Positions 32,667 to 58,497 of a DNA stretch of 64,000 nt are shown piece after piece. The stretch lies in assembly GCA_028622995.1 (NCBI GenBank), contig JAJQJQ010000003.1, forward strand, positions 9,858,001 to 9,922,000. Reading direction: 5' to 3'. The notes beneath the pieces were generated by a model that was not told the origin of the DNA, made no database searches, and saw only the letters and a list, made by a program, of their open reading frames with translations. The position numbers were made by a program, and so were the translations under genes. The stretch is from Panagrolaimus kolymaensis. Taxonomy: Eukaryota > Nematoda > Chromadorea > Rhabditida > Panagrolaimidae. How positions within the stretch are numbered: the first letter of the stretch is position 1; every line of letters starts with the position of its first letter.

Positions 32667-35138
32667 ATGTCTGAAATTATTTATTACGGTTTGTTTTTCT
32701 TTTTCTTTTTATATAATTAAGCTTATTTCTTTGAAGATAAATGAAATTTCGAAGATTTGGCAGGAAACTTAAGATAATTCACTTTTATTCCAAAATTTTC
32801 AGAGGCCTTAACTCCTGTTTGTCAAACATACGATTATGAGATAAAGAAACTATGCCAAATTTTAAATAATGCCGAAATAAAATATGAATTAAAAAAGAAG
32901 CGTTTTAATGAGTTTACTGAAAAATTTACAACTCCTCTGCGATTATGGAATTCATTGATAAGGTTTTTTTAAACTCTGAAAGTTTTTACAACTAAATTTT
33001 AGGGTTTTAGTTTAGAAGATAATCATCACGAAGAGTATGTTTTTTAAACAATACTTTGTTATAAAAAATTTGTCAAATTCTAATGGGCTTATTATATATT
33101 AAAGTTTACTTCTGTGACGAAAAAAAAGTTTAATAATTTTAGGCTTAATGGTGATATTCCCTTTGATGAACAACGAATAAAAGATATATACAAAATAGCT
33201 ATGGAACATTTTCCTTTTACATATTGTTTAACGGAATCTGATAAGGTGCTTGTTGCTTTGATTCAAAAAAACAGAGTTTTAAACGTTGCAATTTTAAGAT
33301 GGGGTCGCAAACAAATTGTTATCAAGTGTTATTGAAAAGCCTAATGGAAAATGCTTTTTGTTATGAAGGATGCATGAGTGCTGATTTTAACTTTTTTTGG
33401 GATGGCATGGATCTTCGTTATGTTCATTTCAATTCTTTATTTCACAAAGTTAATATAAGTTAGTATGCAAATATATATATAAATGCTTATTTGTTTTTAT
33501 ATGTTTGTATTTCAGCGAAACTTGAATCAATGAAAAAAATGGAAGAAATCAAAGAAAATTTAATTATTTATTCAAAATTGTCAAAAATAGAATACAAAGG
33601 AAAAATTAAAGAATTGTTGGAAGCTTTAAAGAAACAAGAAAACCATGAATATATAATTAAAAATATTGAACAAAATCTACTTAGTTATTATTCAAGGAAA
33701 AAGTTATGGAAAATATATTTTCATTATTGTAAAAAATATAATTTCAAAGTAAGTTAAAAAAAGAATTTTAATTTAAGAAAACTCTTCACTGTTTTTCTGA
33801 TTTTCAAAAGTTAACGATGTAAAAACTAAAAACTTTCAGAAATTGCTGAATGCATACCGCAGTTATTGTCGTCTTTTTGTTGATGACTTATTTATGCGTA
33901 AAAAGTATAGAAAAACAATTAAATTGGCAGAAAAATATTTTGATACATCGGAATGGATTCTTGATTCCATTAAATTTGAATCTGATTTTGTATCAAATGA
34001 AGCTGCAAATAAAATGATTAAAAAAGATTTTCAAGAAAAATTGGATATTTCATTTACAAATGATTTTCATGAAAATTTTTATTTATTAAAAAATAATTTG
34101 ATGGCAGAAAAAAATATTTATGAAGAAAATAATCCGACAAAAAATATTGTGTTTCAAAGCAATGGATTGATTGTTCAAGTCTATTCTCTCTCCAAACCCT
34201 TAATGAATTACATAACTAAAAATGCTGATTACAATGTAATGCAAAAGTTGCAGTATTCTTCAAAAGAATTATTCATTTTCACCAACAAAACTCTTTGTTT
34301 GAAACTTTCGTTAACTGATGATTTGGATAAAACTGAAATTCATGAAGAGGCTTTATTTGTTTCCGCTAAAAACCCGAACATTGATGGAATTAATAATATT
34401 TTTGTAGCCAACACACTTTTTGTTCACCAGGAACAAACGAATACAATAACAAATTTCATTCCTAAAATTGCAAGATGTGATTTGCGGTATTTAATGCTTT
34501 ATTCACAAATATTAAACTTGAATGAATACATATTTCTTGTAAAATCTGGTAATATTCAAGGAATTTCGTTACATTATACGACCATAAATAAAAAGAGCAA
34601 GGAGAGAGCATCGTTGGAAGAGTTGATGGAGAATCTCTCGAAAGCAGAAATTTTGAAGTGGGTTATTTTTTTAAATTGAGCCAAAAACATTTCATGAAAA
34701 ATTGAATTTTCTTTTTCGCTCATAAGCGTTTGTAAAATATGAAAAAGCTGATAAAAATGTTATAAAAAGTAAATTTTCTAGATTCACGCCATCTCCATTT
34801 ATAAACTACGAAACTTTTAAAAGTTTAATAAAAATCGAGCGAAAAGTTAAGATAAACCGCTTCAATATTTCGCCAATCACGGAAAAGTTTTATCCATTGT
34901 TTTTTTGTAGTTTCTTAAAGGTAAATTCCTTCTTACTTTTTAAATTACAGAAATTATTAATTAATCAATATTTCAGAAAGCCGCGTCAAATAATGCAACA
35001 TTTTATATTCTTCATCAAAATGAAGTCGATGGTCAATACCTTCATCAATATGTTGATCAATTAATTGATAACTGGCTACCTTCATCCGAAAAGCCTATCG
35101 TGCATTTGTCATATCGAAGTTACTTCAACGCATTATAG
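32667..35138 (+). CDS. Eight-exon F-box-like relative, copy 2
   Basis: Exons: 32667-32688, 32803-32962, 33143-33245, 33299-33458, 33516-33748, 33840-34657, 34782-34920, 34977-35138; 598 aa. The first exon has only seven full codons (MSEIIYY). A direct join of exons 2 and 3 is required by phase; it gives IRLNGDIPFDEQRIKDIY. Residues about 1-225 are charged helical sequence. The following module (SKPLMNYITKNADYNVMQKLQ, IARCDLRYL, NEYIFLVKSGNIQGISL, LEELMENL) is shared with the two-module F-box-like genes. The exon 4 acceptor is TTTTAAG. No lesions were seen, so this is the better model of the pair. Role unknown; an SCF adaptor is possible by analogy only. Confidence 0.72.
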
Positions 35139-35581
35139 CCATATAGATTTGATTTATGAAATTAGCAAAAATATTAGAAAACTTCAGCTTTGTTATTTTA
35201 ATAAAAATTCGCATTGATTTTATTCAGACAAAAAAAACTATATCAAAACTTTTTTAAATAAGGAACTTTATTTTATAAGTTTTTTAAATTAAATCTTCTT
35301 ATATCTTTTTAGCAGTTACCTTTTTTTTCTTTTTTTATACGAATAAAAACTTTAAAAATTTTTTCTTTCATTTTAATGTAATAAATTATAGAAGCTGTTT
35401 AATAAAACGTCCGTGTTTGTATTTTATTTTTCTTGTTGTCTCCGAGAGATGTTAATTAAATAAGTTATTTTGAAATATACTATGATGATTAATTCAGTAG
35501 GACTTTAAAAACGAACGATAAATCTTTTAAGAATTATTTTATTTAACAATATGTAAATCCTAATACTACAACAACATGGAT
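35139..35581. other. Convergent intergenic
   Basis: This AT-rich stretch lies between copy 2 of the eight-exon gene and the 3' end of the Rho-like gene. Nothing was recognised. Confidence 0.5.
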
Positions 35582-37770
35582 TTAATTTGTGACATTCCTT
35601 GCAACCCGAGGAGCCGCGCTGATAGCGTTGATAATTATTTGAGAAGCATGGCATGTTTGCTAAAATAAAAGAAATGTAAATTCTTCAAAACCATTAAATT
35701 AATCAAAATTAATTTTTTTGTCCTTAATTAAAATTGATATAGCTAAAAATTTAATTGCCTCATTGAAAGACATCTGGGTGCGGTGAGGTGACAATTTTTT
35801 GGGTTTTATGCTACCTATTTTGACTACATAGTCCCCTTGTTGATTTTGTTAGATTTTTTGCTGACTTATTTTAATATTACTTTGGTCGACTTATGGTTTT
35901 TTTTCATTATTTTTTCCTAGAAAAATTATGTGGTTGTTACGCTATAAACAATCTTAATATTCAAACTTGCTATATGCATTTCATTTTAAACTAGTTTTTA
36001 TAAACCCTTTGAAATCACTTTTGTTTTAAGTATGGTCGAAAGAAGCAACGTTTTCATTTGAGATAAATCAGTTGGTCAAGGAATAAGAGGTGCTCACATC
36101 TTTCCATTATTTTTTGGCAAAAAAAAGAAGGAAATCTTTGGCTAAACAAAAGCAAACGATGATAAACTTTATTGATTAATGTTTAATTTTTGAAAAATTA
36201 GTGTTCTTTCAAATCAGAAAAAATATTCCAAAAAAGAATTAGTGGAGAGGTTATTCATTTGGTATTAAGTGTAAGCTTCTGATGAGGAAATTAGAAAAAA
36301 TATTTTCTATTCATTTTCGTTTTTTTCGTCTGCACTAAATTTCTCATAGATGGCGGTTTTGTATTTCACTCACAATAGAAATTTGCATAAACAAAATTTT
36401 AGTATGCGGCATATTTGTTATTAAACTTCTTGGAAAAGAAATGAATCCATCTTAAAGTTTTGATCAACGCAGAAATAAGTAAAAAGAAAAGTATAGAAAA
36501 ATTAATTAATCTCTCACTAATGGTTTAGTAGACTAAAGAAGTTAGACAATAAGCAAAAGGTTTTTAAATATTCACTTTGGACTTTTATACGAATGAATTA
36601 TCAACAAAAAAAATCAAGGTGATTTCTATGGTTTTTAAATAATAAATAAAAAACATGTAGATTAATTAGACTATATAAAATATTAGGCATCAAGCCCATC
36701 GAATTACCTATATTCAAATAATATATCTTTCTACCCTTTACTCTATCGTATCCTTTTTTTTCTTTCTCATAATTTTTCTTCTCATTTTTTTATTTTTCTC
36801 TTTTTCTTCTACTTCTACTTCTACTTCTTTCTCTTTTTTATTTTTATTTTCTCTCGAAATTTGCGTTACCCTTGCTCAAAATTTTGCGCTATGCGCTACT
36901 TAAAAGGCGCTCAGAATCGCTAGTACTCGCGTGTGGACAGAAAAGTTATTTTGCTAAAATGAGGATAATATTGTTTGTCACTCCAAAAAGATTGTACAAG
37001 CCAAAAATAACTAATAAAAATAATATTTTTTCTTTTTGAAAGATTTTTATCTATTTCTTAAATCCTAAAAATTTATCATCGCTTATAATGGACACATTTT
37101 AACGAATTTCTGAAATTTAATTGCTCGTACAAATCTTTTTAATTAGAAAAGTTGTATTATTAACTTATTTTTTGGCAAATTCAAAAGAAAAACTAACTTG
37201 TTCAGTGGGGGGATACGACACTTCCACGTAGGCGTAGCAATTATCAAATCGCTTTACATACTGTGCGTGACGGCACCGATCTGCTACATAACTTTCATGA
37301 GTTGAAATTTCATTGCAAATTCTGCACCTTTCGCCTCCATTGACTTCATCAGTAACATCTTTTATGCCAATCATGACGATGTTTACATCAGGCTGTTTGC
37401 GTTCGATCTAAAAACCGCTTATTAATAATAACAGAAATAAGTTAATATGCAAGGTATTTACTTACTTCTCTGAGATGAGAATCTCTATATTGGTTAATAT
37501 GCAAACAATTTTTACGAGAATCAGGTGTCGCGATGTTATAAAACATCACAATAACCTGAGGTTTTAATAGCTTGTCCAAAGCAAGGCCCCGAAGGTGACC
37601 TTTAATAAAGGAAAGATGAAAACTATCCTATAAAATAAGGTTTAAACGATTATCCTAAAATGAATGCACTTTACTTCCGTTTTAAAGAATCCATAACGGC
37701 GAGCATAAGGAAAAAAAATATTTTCTTGGTAAGCTAAATTGACTCCACTAGCCCATATTTCTGTTACCAT
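35582..37770 (-). CDS. Rho-like small GTPase relative with degenerate G motifs
   Basis: Exons 37770-37675, 37627-37466, 37407-37198 and 35659-35582 (181 aa) join in phase 0. The last intron is 1.5 kb. Similarity is to the later half of Rho GTPases: LRGLALDKLLKPQVIVMFYNIATPDSRKN corresponds to the Rho stretch between G3 and the PDS.EN motif, VMIGIKDVTD sits where GNKxDL should be, and YAYVEVS sits at the ECSA position. No intact P-loop (GxxxxGKS/T) was found; a weak candidate lies in another frame just upstream of 37770. It looks like a nucleotide-binding-deficient or decaying Rho paralog. A damaged relative is at 30968-31897. The exon 4 assignment rests on aligning both copies (PSEE|DVKF... 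and PTEQ|QTCH...). Confidence 0.45.
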
Positions 37771-39685
37771 ATTCACAGCAAGCAATAACAAATAATTTAA
37801 TTAATTTTTCTTCGAATGGATGATAAGTGGAAACTTTGAAAAAGTTTTTAAGAAGTGAATAAAAAAAAATAAGACGAGAAAGCATTTCGATAAGGCGGGG
37901 CTGTCTTGTTACAGTACCTTCTTTTTAGTGAGAGATTACACTTTTAAGAAAAAACGATAGTGAAAGCATACATATTTTTAGAAGTAAGAAAATAAAAAAA
38001 AAACAAAGAAGAAGGAAACGAAGAACAGGATCACATATTTTGTTTTTAATCGTCGATTACAAGCATATACAATCTTTTACTAGAAAGTGTTGTTTTCAAT
38101 TCCCCTTCTTTTTTTCTTCTCTTTTCTCAAAGTGTTTTTTTTTCTTCATCACCAAAACATTTCCTATTTCTCTTTTTCTTTATTTTTCTTAGTCCGGTTT
38201 AGTTCTTTCTCAAAAAGGTTTGCCGATGGCGCCAATATCGGCAAGCATTTGTCTGGCCTTCTTCGCAATATTTTTAATTTTTTTTGTTTTCATATTGGAA
38301 AAAAGCAAAGCTAAAGAGCATCCTAAAAAACAAACTTTACAAATATGGTTTCTTTATGTGAGGAAATTAACCCTTTCCATTGAAAGGAATAAGTGGAAGT
38401 AATGTTAAAAACCCGAAAACAGATATAAAGTAATACAAATTTGCATAAAAAATAATTTTACTCATGATAATCATTACAATCCACGTTGCAACATACTTTG
38501 TTTTGGATTCATTTTCCGCATGATTTTTCCCTGAAAGGGATTTCTACAATAACCTCTATCACATAAATGTCATTTTTTGAAGGTTCTATTTGAACTAGAA
38601 GCATAAACTCACAAACTTTTTATACATAGCACCTTGATTTTCCATTGTTCAGAATTTCACAAAATAAGAGGTACTGTTATATTTCATATATGGACCATTT
38701 ATTTTTGAAAATTTTTAAATCAAAAAAAAGCTTCAATGCTTTTATTGAATCCCCAGTCTCATCCAGAATTTGATCTTATTACATATGTCTTTTTTTCACA
38801 AAAGTCTCGATTAAAATTTGATAAACATTTTAATTTAAAAGAATACCATCAGTGAAATTGAAAGAAACTTTTTTTGATGTTTCTATTTTTGAATGTTTTT
38901 CTATCGTTTATTAGTTTGAATGGGAACTGGAATCTAAACTATTAACCAAAACATTATTTTGGTAATGAACTAAATATTGATGCTTGTTAGTTAAAAGAAA
39001 AACAATGATCAAGGTTTTATATTTTTAAATTTAAAAATTGCATAACCTCTTTGTGTTTTTTTTTCATCTTCTAGCAGTTATTGAACTTGATGCTTTTCTT
39101 TGATCACCTTTTTAATTGCAGGCTCTTAAATTTTTTTAAATTTTTTGCTTTAATGCTTTCTACTTCAGTGTGTGTATTTGTATATCAAACAGTAATTCTA
39201 ATTTTTTAATTTTAATTTATTTTAAGAAAAAAGTAGAAAATAAAATAATCATAAAAAATAAGAAGAAAAGAAAGAAAACGTATCTAAAAAGAATTTAAAA
39301 AATATCTTTGCGAATAAAAATAACAAAAAAATTATTTCTACGCAAAAAAGAACTAAAGAAAGTAATAAAATAAAAACATAAATTAAAGAAGAAAGAAAAT
39401 AGTATAAAAAATAAACAAAAAGACAAAACATATTTATAAAAAAAGAGGATACTTTTCATTCATAAAATTTTTGATAAGTTCAGAGACGTCGAAGATAGAG
39501 AAGTATCACCAAAAAAAAGAAAGAAAAAAAAACACAAAATAAACACACAAAAAAGACAAGGTTTTTTAATAAAAAAAATTATTAAAACATATTTTTTTAA
39601 AGAGCGAAAAAACCCAAGTTTCGCTGTTTTCTTTAATATTATTTTTTGAAAGTTAGTTATTAGTCAAAAATTTCAAAAAAAGTTC
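37771..39685. other. Intergenic, no gene seen
   Basis: AT-rich, with many A/T homopolymers (39240-39620 is almost pure A-rich purine sequence). Open frames at 38087-38402 translate into Phe/Leu/Ser strings and are not supported. A small inverted GCCGAT..ATCGGC is at about 38221-38241. Confidence 0.5.
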
Positions 39686-40937
<1,252 letters not shown>

Positions 40938-43900
40938 CTTTAGTTAATTATATATATATTAAATTTTTTTAAGCTGAAAAAGAAAGAAGTTATGGAAATT
41001 ATTTTATTTTGGAAAGTGGAAACTAATAATTATTAAAATATAATCACGCGGATATATAAAACGAAAAACAAAAAACAAAACTTATATATTATCTTTTTTC
41101 TCCTGAAAACAAAGCCATTGATTTTTGTTTTTATGTTTGTCTTCTAAATCGATTATTGATATTCAGAGCAAAGATATGAACCTAAAAATAAAGAAAATCG
41201 GTTTCTAATTCGAAAAAACCGAAAATCGGAATGAAATGTTTTTGTTTTTCAGCTTTTTTGAAAGAAATTTGATTTTGGAATTTTTCAGGAAAAAAACTGA
41301 CATTTTCAATACTATTACCCGCGAATATATAAACGAAAAATGATTAAGCAAAAGAATGGTTTCACAATGATAAAAAAAATCTGATTTCGAAAGAAATAAA
41401 AAAACCAATAAAACAACAATATTACGGACTGACACCTTTGATTAGCTTTTTTTATTATCAAACCGCGAGAAAAAAAGTTAGTTTTGGCAATTTTCCATTC
41501 AATAAAACTTCGAAGATATGATTCAAAAGTTTTTTTGGCATATATATTAATTTTAACCCTGACTTTTATGGAAAAAAATTAAATCAAATGACAGCGATGA
41601 TGTTGTTGTGTGTTGTTTAGCAGCAGCCGCGGTAGTAGCTCCCGCCAAGCAAGAGAGAAATGAAAAAAAAATATTTCACTGCGTATTCGACGACGCACAC
41701 ACAAATAGACCTTTATAGAAATAACACTCAGTCAGTACTGAAGAAGAAAAAAAGAGAGAAGAACAAGGGTGCTTTTTTTAAAGAAATGAAAGAAAAAAAT
41801 TGCTAATAAAAATTAAAGTTACGGTTTAAACAAAAAATGTTTGAACATTTTTTATTAATTTATTTTTTAAACTAAAAAGTTGTAAAAAAATAAAAGAAAT
41901 TGAAAAAAATAGAAATCGATAAAAAAAATGTTTTTTGGGTTTTGATGAAGAAAAAAAATGAAGAGCAGTCAGTTGTCGATTTAGAAAAAATGCGGCGAAG
42001 AGAGAGTAAGAGAGGCAGAGCTGAAGTTATTGAAGGGGGAAGCCATGTGATAAAACACACAAGAAAGTCTCTACATTTTTATGTAATTTTTATTATCATA
42101 AAATAACAAAACAAAAACAACAAATAATTACAGTAATTTTAAGGAAAAAATCTTGGCTCTAAAAACGTAGATTTTTTTAAATTAAACAAAACAAAGACAT
42201 CTCTTTTTTTGCTGGCGACAAAGGTACATTTTTCTTTTGAGCTTTCTTTTTAGCTTTTGGCTTTTCTCTTTTAACTAGCTTTGTGTGCCACTTTACAAAC
42301 GCGTCACTTTTTTTTCTTTCTTTTTTTCTTTTCATTTTATTGAATGAAGGTGGATTAAACTCTTAGCTTTTAGCTATGGCTTGCTTGCTGCAATCTGTGT
42401 CATTTCAAACACTTTTTCATAGGAAAAATTTATAATTTTTGATACTAAAAAAATTATTACTAACAAAAAAAATATAAAGCAACAAAAATTAAAGGAAAAG
42501 CAAAACAAGCTTTTAAGCAAATTTAAAATTATCATAACAAAAGAAAGTTTTTTATTATACACAAAAAAGGAAGAGAAAGGCAGGCAAAGAGATGATCAAA
42601 GTCAATTTTTTTTTCTTTTATTCCTTTCTTTCTTCCGATTTTTTTTTTCATCATTAAAGAAAGATATTTTTCCTTTTAAAAAACGAAAAAACGATGGAAT
42701 CTTTTTTCAACTGTTTTTGTTATTTTCGTCTTCTTCATTTTGTTCTCAATTTTATTTTATTTTTTTACTACTGACTGACTTTAACAACAAGGAATTTGTG
42801 GTCATCACATTTTTTAGTGGTCGTCTTTATTCAATTTTAAAGTTGGAATGGAAAGAAAGAAATTATACCACTCCTTTTTCAGGAAGGAGAAAATGAAATG
42901 AAGAAAAAAAATTAGGAAGATGAAGAAGAAGAAAAAGTTTATGTTTTTAGATAGATAGCAAATTTATTTACTTCTTATTTTGTACAACCAAAAAATGTAT
43001 TAGATCCAATTTTTTTTGTTGCTGGTTTTGGTGGTTAATGATTCATAGATTTTTTTTTCACATCGATATTTTTTTTAATATTTCTTGTAAAATGATTATG
43101 ATGAATCCCCAGCCACAGAAGACCGACCACCTATAATTTTGCTGATGGTGAATGACCCTACCAATTTTTGGTGTCCAGAAATTGAAATTGCTTGCTTCTT
43201 TTCATTTTTCCTTTATTTTTTTGCGAAATTTGTTTTTATTTTGTATGAATAACCGCTTTCTTCTTTTTTGTATTTTTCCTCAAATTTTTTTTTCTTCATC
43301 ATCATTTGCCACCGACGCTAACCGCTAAATATTTTTTTCTCTCCTCCTTCGTTAAGCTACTACAATTATTATTATTTAGGACAACGACCAAGAAAACGAT
43401 AACCATCCTTTTTTTGAAGATTCAATACTTTTTTTGCTTTTGTTTTTGGATCTGCTTCTTTCTTTTTTTTGTTGGTTTCTCTTTTTTTTCGACCTCCTCT
43501 TCTCGCTTTTTCTTTATCTTTCTTTCTTTCCTTCGTTAGTAAACGAACCATCGCTTAAAAAGGCTTAAAGCTTAGTTAAATGCTTAAAAAAATTGAGACA
43601 TATTAGTATATGTATTTTTTTTTAAAGTGAGAAGTGTCGTCCGAAAATTATCTAGCTAACTAACAAATGAGGAGAGGTCACTTTTTAAAAACGGCGTTAA
43701 CGTCAAGTGAGGAGACCGTAAAATATCTATGCTTATAGTAGCAGTCGATAGATAAATAGTAACCAATCATCAGCTACTTTTTCTTTCTTTTTCTTAGAAA
43801 GTAAGCAGATGTGATGCGTGATTGCTACCCAAAAAATAAAACAAGGATAAGCAACGGGAGGTAATTATTTGCAAGTAAAGAAAGTTTAAAAAAAATTAAG

Positions 43901-45972
43901 TGAAAGCTAATGAGCACTTTTCGGTTTTTACTTATGAACTATTTTTAAGTTTTGTTAAATCGAAAAAAAAGTAAAAAATATGTTACGTAATAAATTAGTT
44001 CAAAAGTTCAATGTTTTTTCTATTCGCCAAAAATTTGTTATTAAAACTTTGTCAATCTTTTAATAATATGTATTTTTTTTGGATTCTTTCTATTTCAGAA
44101 GTAATAGAATCGAGAATTGTTGAAACAGCGATTTTCAATTTACAAATGTTATTATTTTTTGTTGAGTCATCGAGCTTTGATTATTTTTAGTCATGCTTTT
44201 TTGTTGCTCCCAAGCTTTTAAATATTTTATAAACATTTCATTTGTAATAATCAAAAATAGTCTATTTTACATAAGAATAAAAAATCCATTAATCAAAGCA
44301 TTGCTTCTAGTTAATAAGACTCAATAACATTTTCATCACTAACAAAAAAATACAAAAATATTACAGTACTATTTTTTATAAGATTATTTAAGGAGGGAAT
44401 TTTTATTTTTTCTAATGGGTTGATTTAAAGCCGAGGCTCTCCATGGAATAAAATTTTTGACTCTTTTTACATGGATGTTTTTGATATTTTATTTTTACCC
44501 TAAAATTAGCTACCCCAAAGAAAAAACATTCCAATCACATATTTTCTCACCAAAATTATAAAATACAAATTATCTTATTTATTCCAAATTCCTTATTCCG
44601 GTTCTTCTTCTTACCCTTACTCCAAGAAAAAAAGAAGATCAAAAAAATATCTGAATTCGTCATTCAATATATATATTTATTTTTATTTCTCAGCCAGCTC
44701 AAATTTTAAATCTTCTCAAAATCAAAGAAAATCCGATTTGATGTTTCCTTTTTCTTTTCTTTTTTTGATTGGTCGTCATTAAAAAAAGCTAAGCTTTTCT
44801 TCTTCTTTCTCAATTTCTCAATGAAAAAGATCGACCCGATATTATTTACAGGTAATCGTTCGTTCGCTGTCGTCTTTCTTTCTTTTTTTAATTTTATTTT
44901 ATTATAAATCAAAGCGTTTCAACTCCTTTAAAATATCTAACTAGCAAACTGGCAGCAGCAGGAGTTGAGAAAAGCAGACGATGATGACACCCGTTCGTTT
45001 CGTTCCTTTTTTTATTTTTATTTTAGAGGATAGCTGCTTGCTGCTTACCCTTTCGGTCTCTCTTTTTCTTTCTTTCTTTTTGGCTTGATGAACGACGATG
45101 ATCATAGACAAAAAAAATCCACAAAGATAGATAGATCTTATAATGTCGTCTTAGTTTAGAAAGTAGCCATTTCCATTTCTCCCTTTTTTCTTTTTTCTCG
45201 GGTTTATATTATTTTTTTCCATCATCATCAAATGCAAGCTAACTCATCGGCTAAATTACGAAACAAATTTCTTCCTTTCCATTTTTTTCTTCATTTTGCG
45301 CCAATTTTTTATTTTATTATTTGCGTTGCTTTCACTTTTTTGTTTTGTTTTTAATTTTGTGACAGTATTTTGTCAAACTTTTATTTTTTTGTATTTTTTT
45401 AATTGTATCAAACTTTTTTGTTTTATTTTCTTTTGAATTTACTATTCTTTTTTTTGTTTGGCGCCAAAAAAACTTCTTTTTTATTTTTTATTGTTTTAAT
45501 ATTGAGTTCCATTTTTTTAAAGAAAAAAACCTAGAGGATCTATGCGTATGTGTGTCTTGTGATTTTGGTTGCGATATTGCAGCAAACATAGAAACAAGAA
45601 CAAAAAAGAAAAGAATAAAACCTCTGGAACTGAACAGGAGGGCAACAACAAAAAAATATAGGGTATGTGACATCTGTTCACCTCTCTTTATTTTATTTTT
45701 TTTCTGCTTTTTTATGTATATCTTTTTTTTGTTCTTCTTTTCCCGCCCGTTGGCAAGCAAGCAAACAAGTTCATTTTTTACTTTTTTGTTTTGCACAAGT
45801 TTTTTTTCTTATGTTTTTATTTTTGTTTTCTTGATCAAAACTAGAGTGTCCGAGTCGAGTGCCTTTACGCCGCGATTTAACCTTTAAACTCTTTATTTAT
45901 ATATTTTTTAGTTAGTTTTTCAGAGAAATTAAATAAAATATTGCTTAGAAATAAATAGTTTTTCGCCATTAA
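40938..45972. other. 5-kb intergenic between PP2A and MAGI
   Basis: The two genes are divergent, so this holds both promoters. It is dominated by T/C-rich stretches with TTTCTTTTT words (for example 42590-43560 and 44990-45480) mixed with AT-rich sequence. No exon, RNA gene or clear transposon was recognised. Open frames here are low-complexity (Phe, Lys, Ser). A GC-richer spot at about 41620-41660 may be core promoter or 5' UTR sequence of the PP2A gene. Confidence 0.45.
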
Positions 45973-57054
<11,082 letters not shown>

Positions 57055-57869
57055 TTAAATCAAATTCCTTTTAACATGCTTCCAAAAAAACTTGCCATAT
57101 AAAAATATTTAAAAATTTTTAAATAAAAGTTAGACGACGTTCACCCAAAATTTGAATTGGATGGATGTCAGAAATTAATTAATTGCAATATATCAATTTT
57201 ATTTTCATTTGTTATTTTTGTTTCTATTCCGTTTATTTTTTAATATTTTTTTATTATCATCGCCATTTTTATTGTGCTAACTAAAAAAATAAATATACAT
57301 ATATTGTTTTTTGTTGTCGTCGTCACTTATTAAAATATCCCATTGCATTTTTGTATTTTTCAAATTTTATATTTTCCTATTATTAATTGATTTAAATAAA
57401 TACATTCCTCTATAAAAATATTTTATACTGCAAGGATATTTAAAAAATATAAATCCATTGTATCTTGAATTTGTGAGATGAAAAAATTTTAATTGAGTTT
57501 ACTGAGCACAAACAAAATTTAACAAAATTCGGAGTTTTTTTTGGCAAAATGCGCGAAACTATTATTCAACCAAATAAACATACATCGAAAAATAGTTACA
57601 TTCTGTCATTCTTAAAAATCGAGCTCATCAATATAATTGATTATAAATTAGCATAACTTTTTCTTCTAAAATGTTTCAACTCTTCCATTTTTGTTGTTCC
57701 CATTCATTCCCAAACATCATCGACGAAGGAAGTAGCAACGATTCGAAAATATGTTTATTGAATTTATACTTCTGCTAATCAAAAAGACTTTCTTATAAAA
57801 GAATTTAAAAAAATAAGTTATTTGCATACTTTTAGTTAAATATTGGAATTTGCTTGAATCTAATTTTTT
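57055..57869. other. MAGI 3' flank
   Basis: AT-rich. AATAAATA words at about 57286 and 57396 may be poly-A signals. Nothing else was recognised. Confidence 0.5.
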
Positions 57870-58497
57870 TTAAGTTGCGTATTTAATAAAATTTTTGAGT
57901 TCATATAAACATTTTTTATGACTTTTTCTTTGATTTTTAGATGGAAAAATGACTTTATTGCTCGTTTTCTTCTTTAAAGTCTCACGAACATTTGCAAGAT
58001 CTGTGGCGTCGATTACATCATTTTTTGTTGTGGCTTTAAAATTGGAAAGCGGTAGTGAAGATTTTTTTAACATGTTTTGAGATTAAAAACAATTCCACTA
58101 GCAATGGTTTTTTTTCTATAACTGATGGGGATGCAATGGTATTTATTTTTGTTTCAGCTGGTAAATCATCTTCTTTGCACGCTCTTGTTTACATCGACGT
58201 AAACTTTGACCACAGATTTTTTGTTAAAAACATGAGACTTGATTCTATTGGTGGAAGATGCTACTCCATCCTTTTTTGTTTTGTTACTTAAGCGAGCTAA
58301 ATGGCCTGTAAAGCATTCAATTTGATCATTTTCTTTCTGATATTGCACGGTTCTTGTTTTTCCTTTTTTGTTTTTGCCTTTTTTAACAGAAAGAGTTTTT
58401 TATTTGGTTGGCTGTTTCTTTTGTTATTATAATTTTTTTCTTTTGATTGCGTCTTTCGTTTTTTTTTGTATTTGAAACTAGCTTTTACAAATGGCAA
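57870..58497 (-). pseudogene. Decayed lysine-rich gene
   Basis: Three overlapping frames on the minus strand read as one Lys/Asn/Ser-rich protein when linked. They are MPFVKASFKYKKKRK... (58497 to about 58330), QYQKENDQIECFTGHLARLSNKTKKDG... (to about 58170) and KKSSLPLSNFKATTKNDVIDATDL... (58073-57870). The frame changes are too close for introns, suggesting 1-nt indels. The composition recalls a chromatin or nucleolar protein, but no family is recognised. It could also be chance open sequence. Confidence 0.3.

Noticed and set aside
36805..36832. TTCTAC repeat as a CRISPR-like or regulatory array
   Set aside because: Short tandem microsatellite in a eukaryotic intron; no spacers.
38087..38402. 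Open frames with Phe/Leu-rich translation
   Set aside because: Low-complexity T-rich sequence without splice context or family resemblance.
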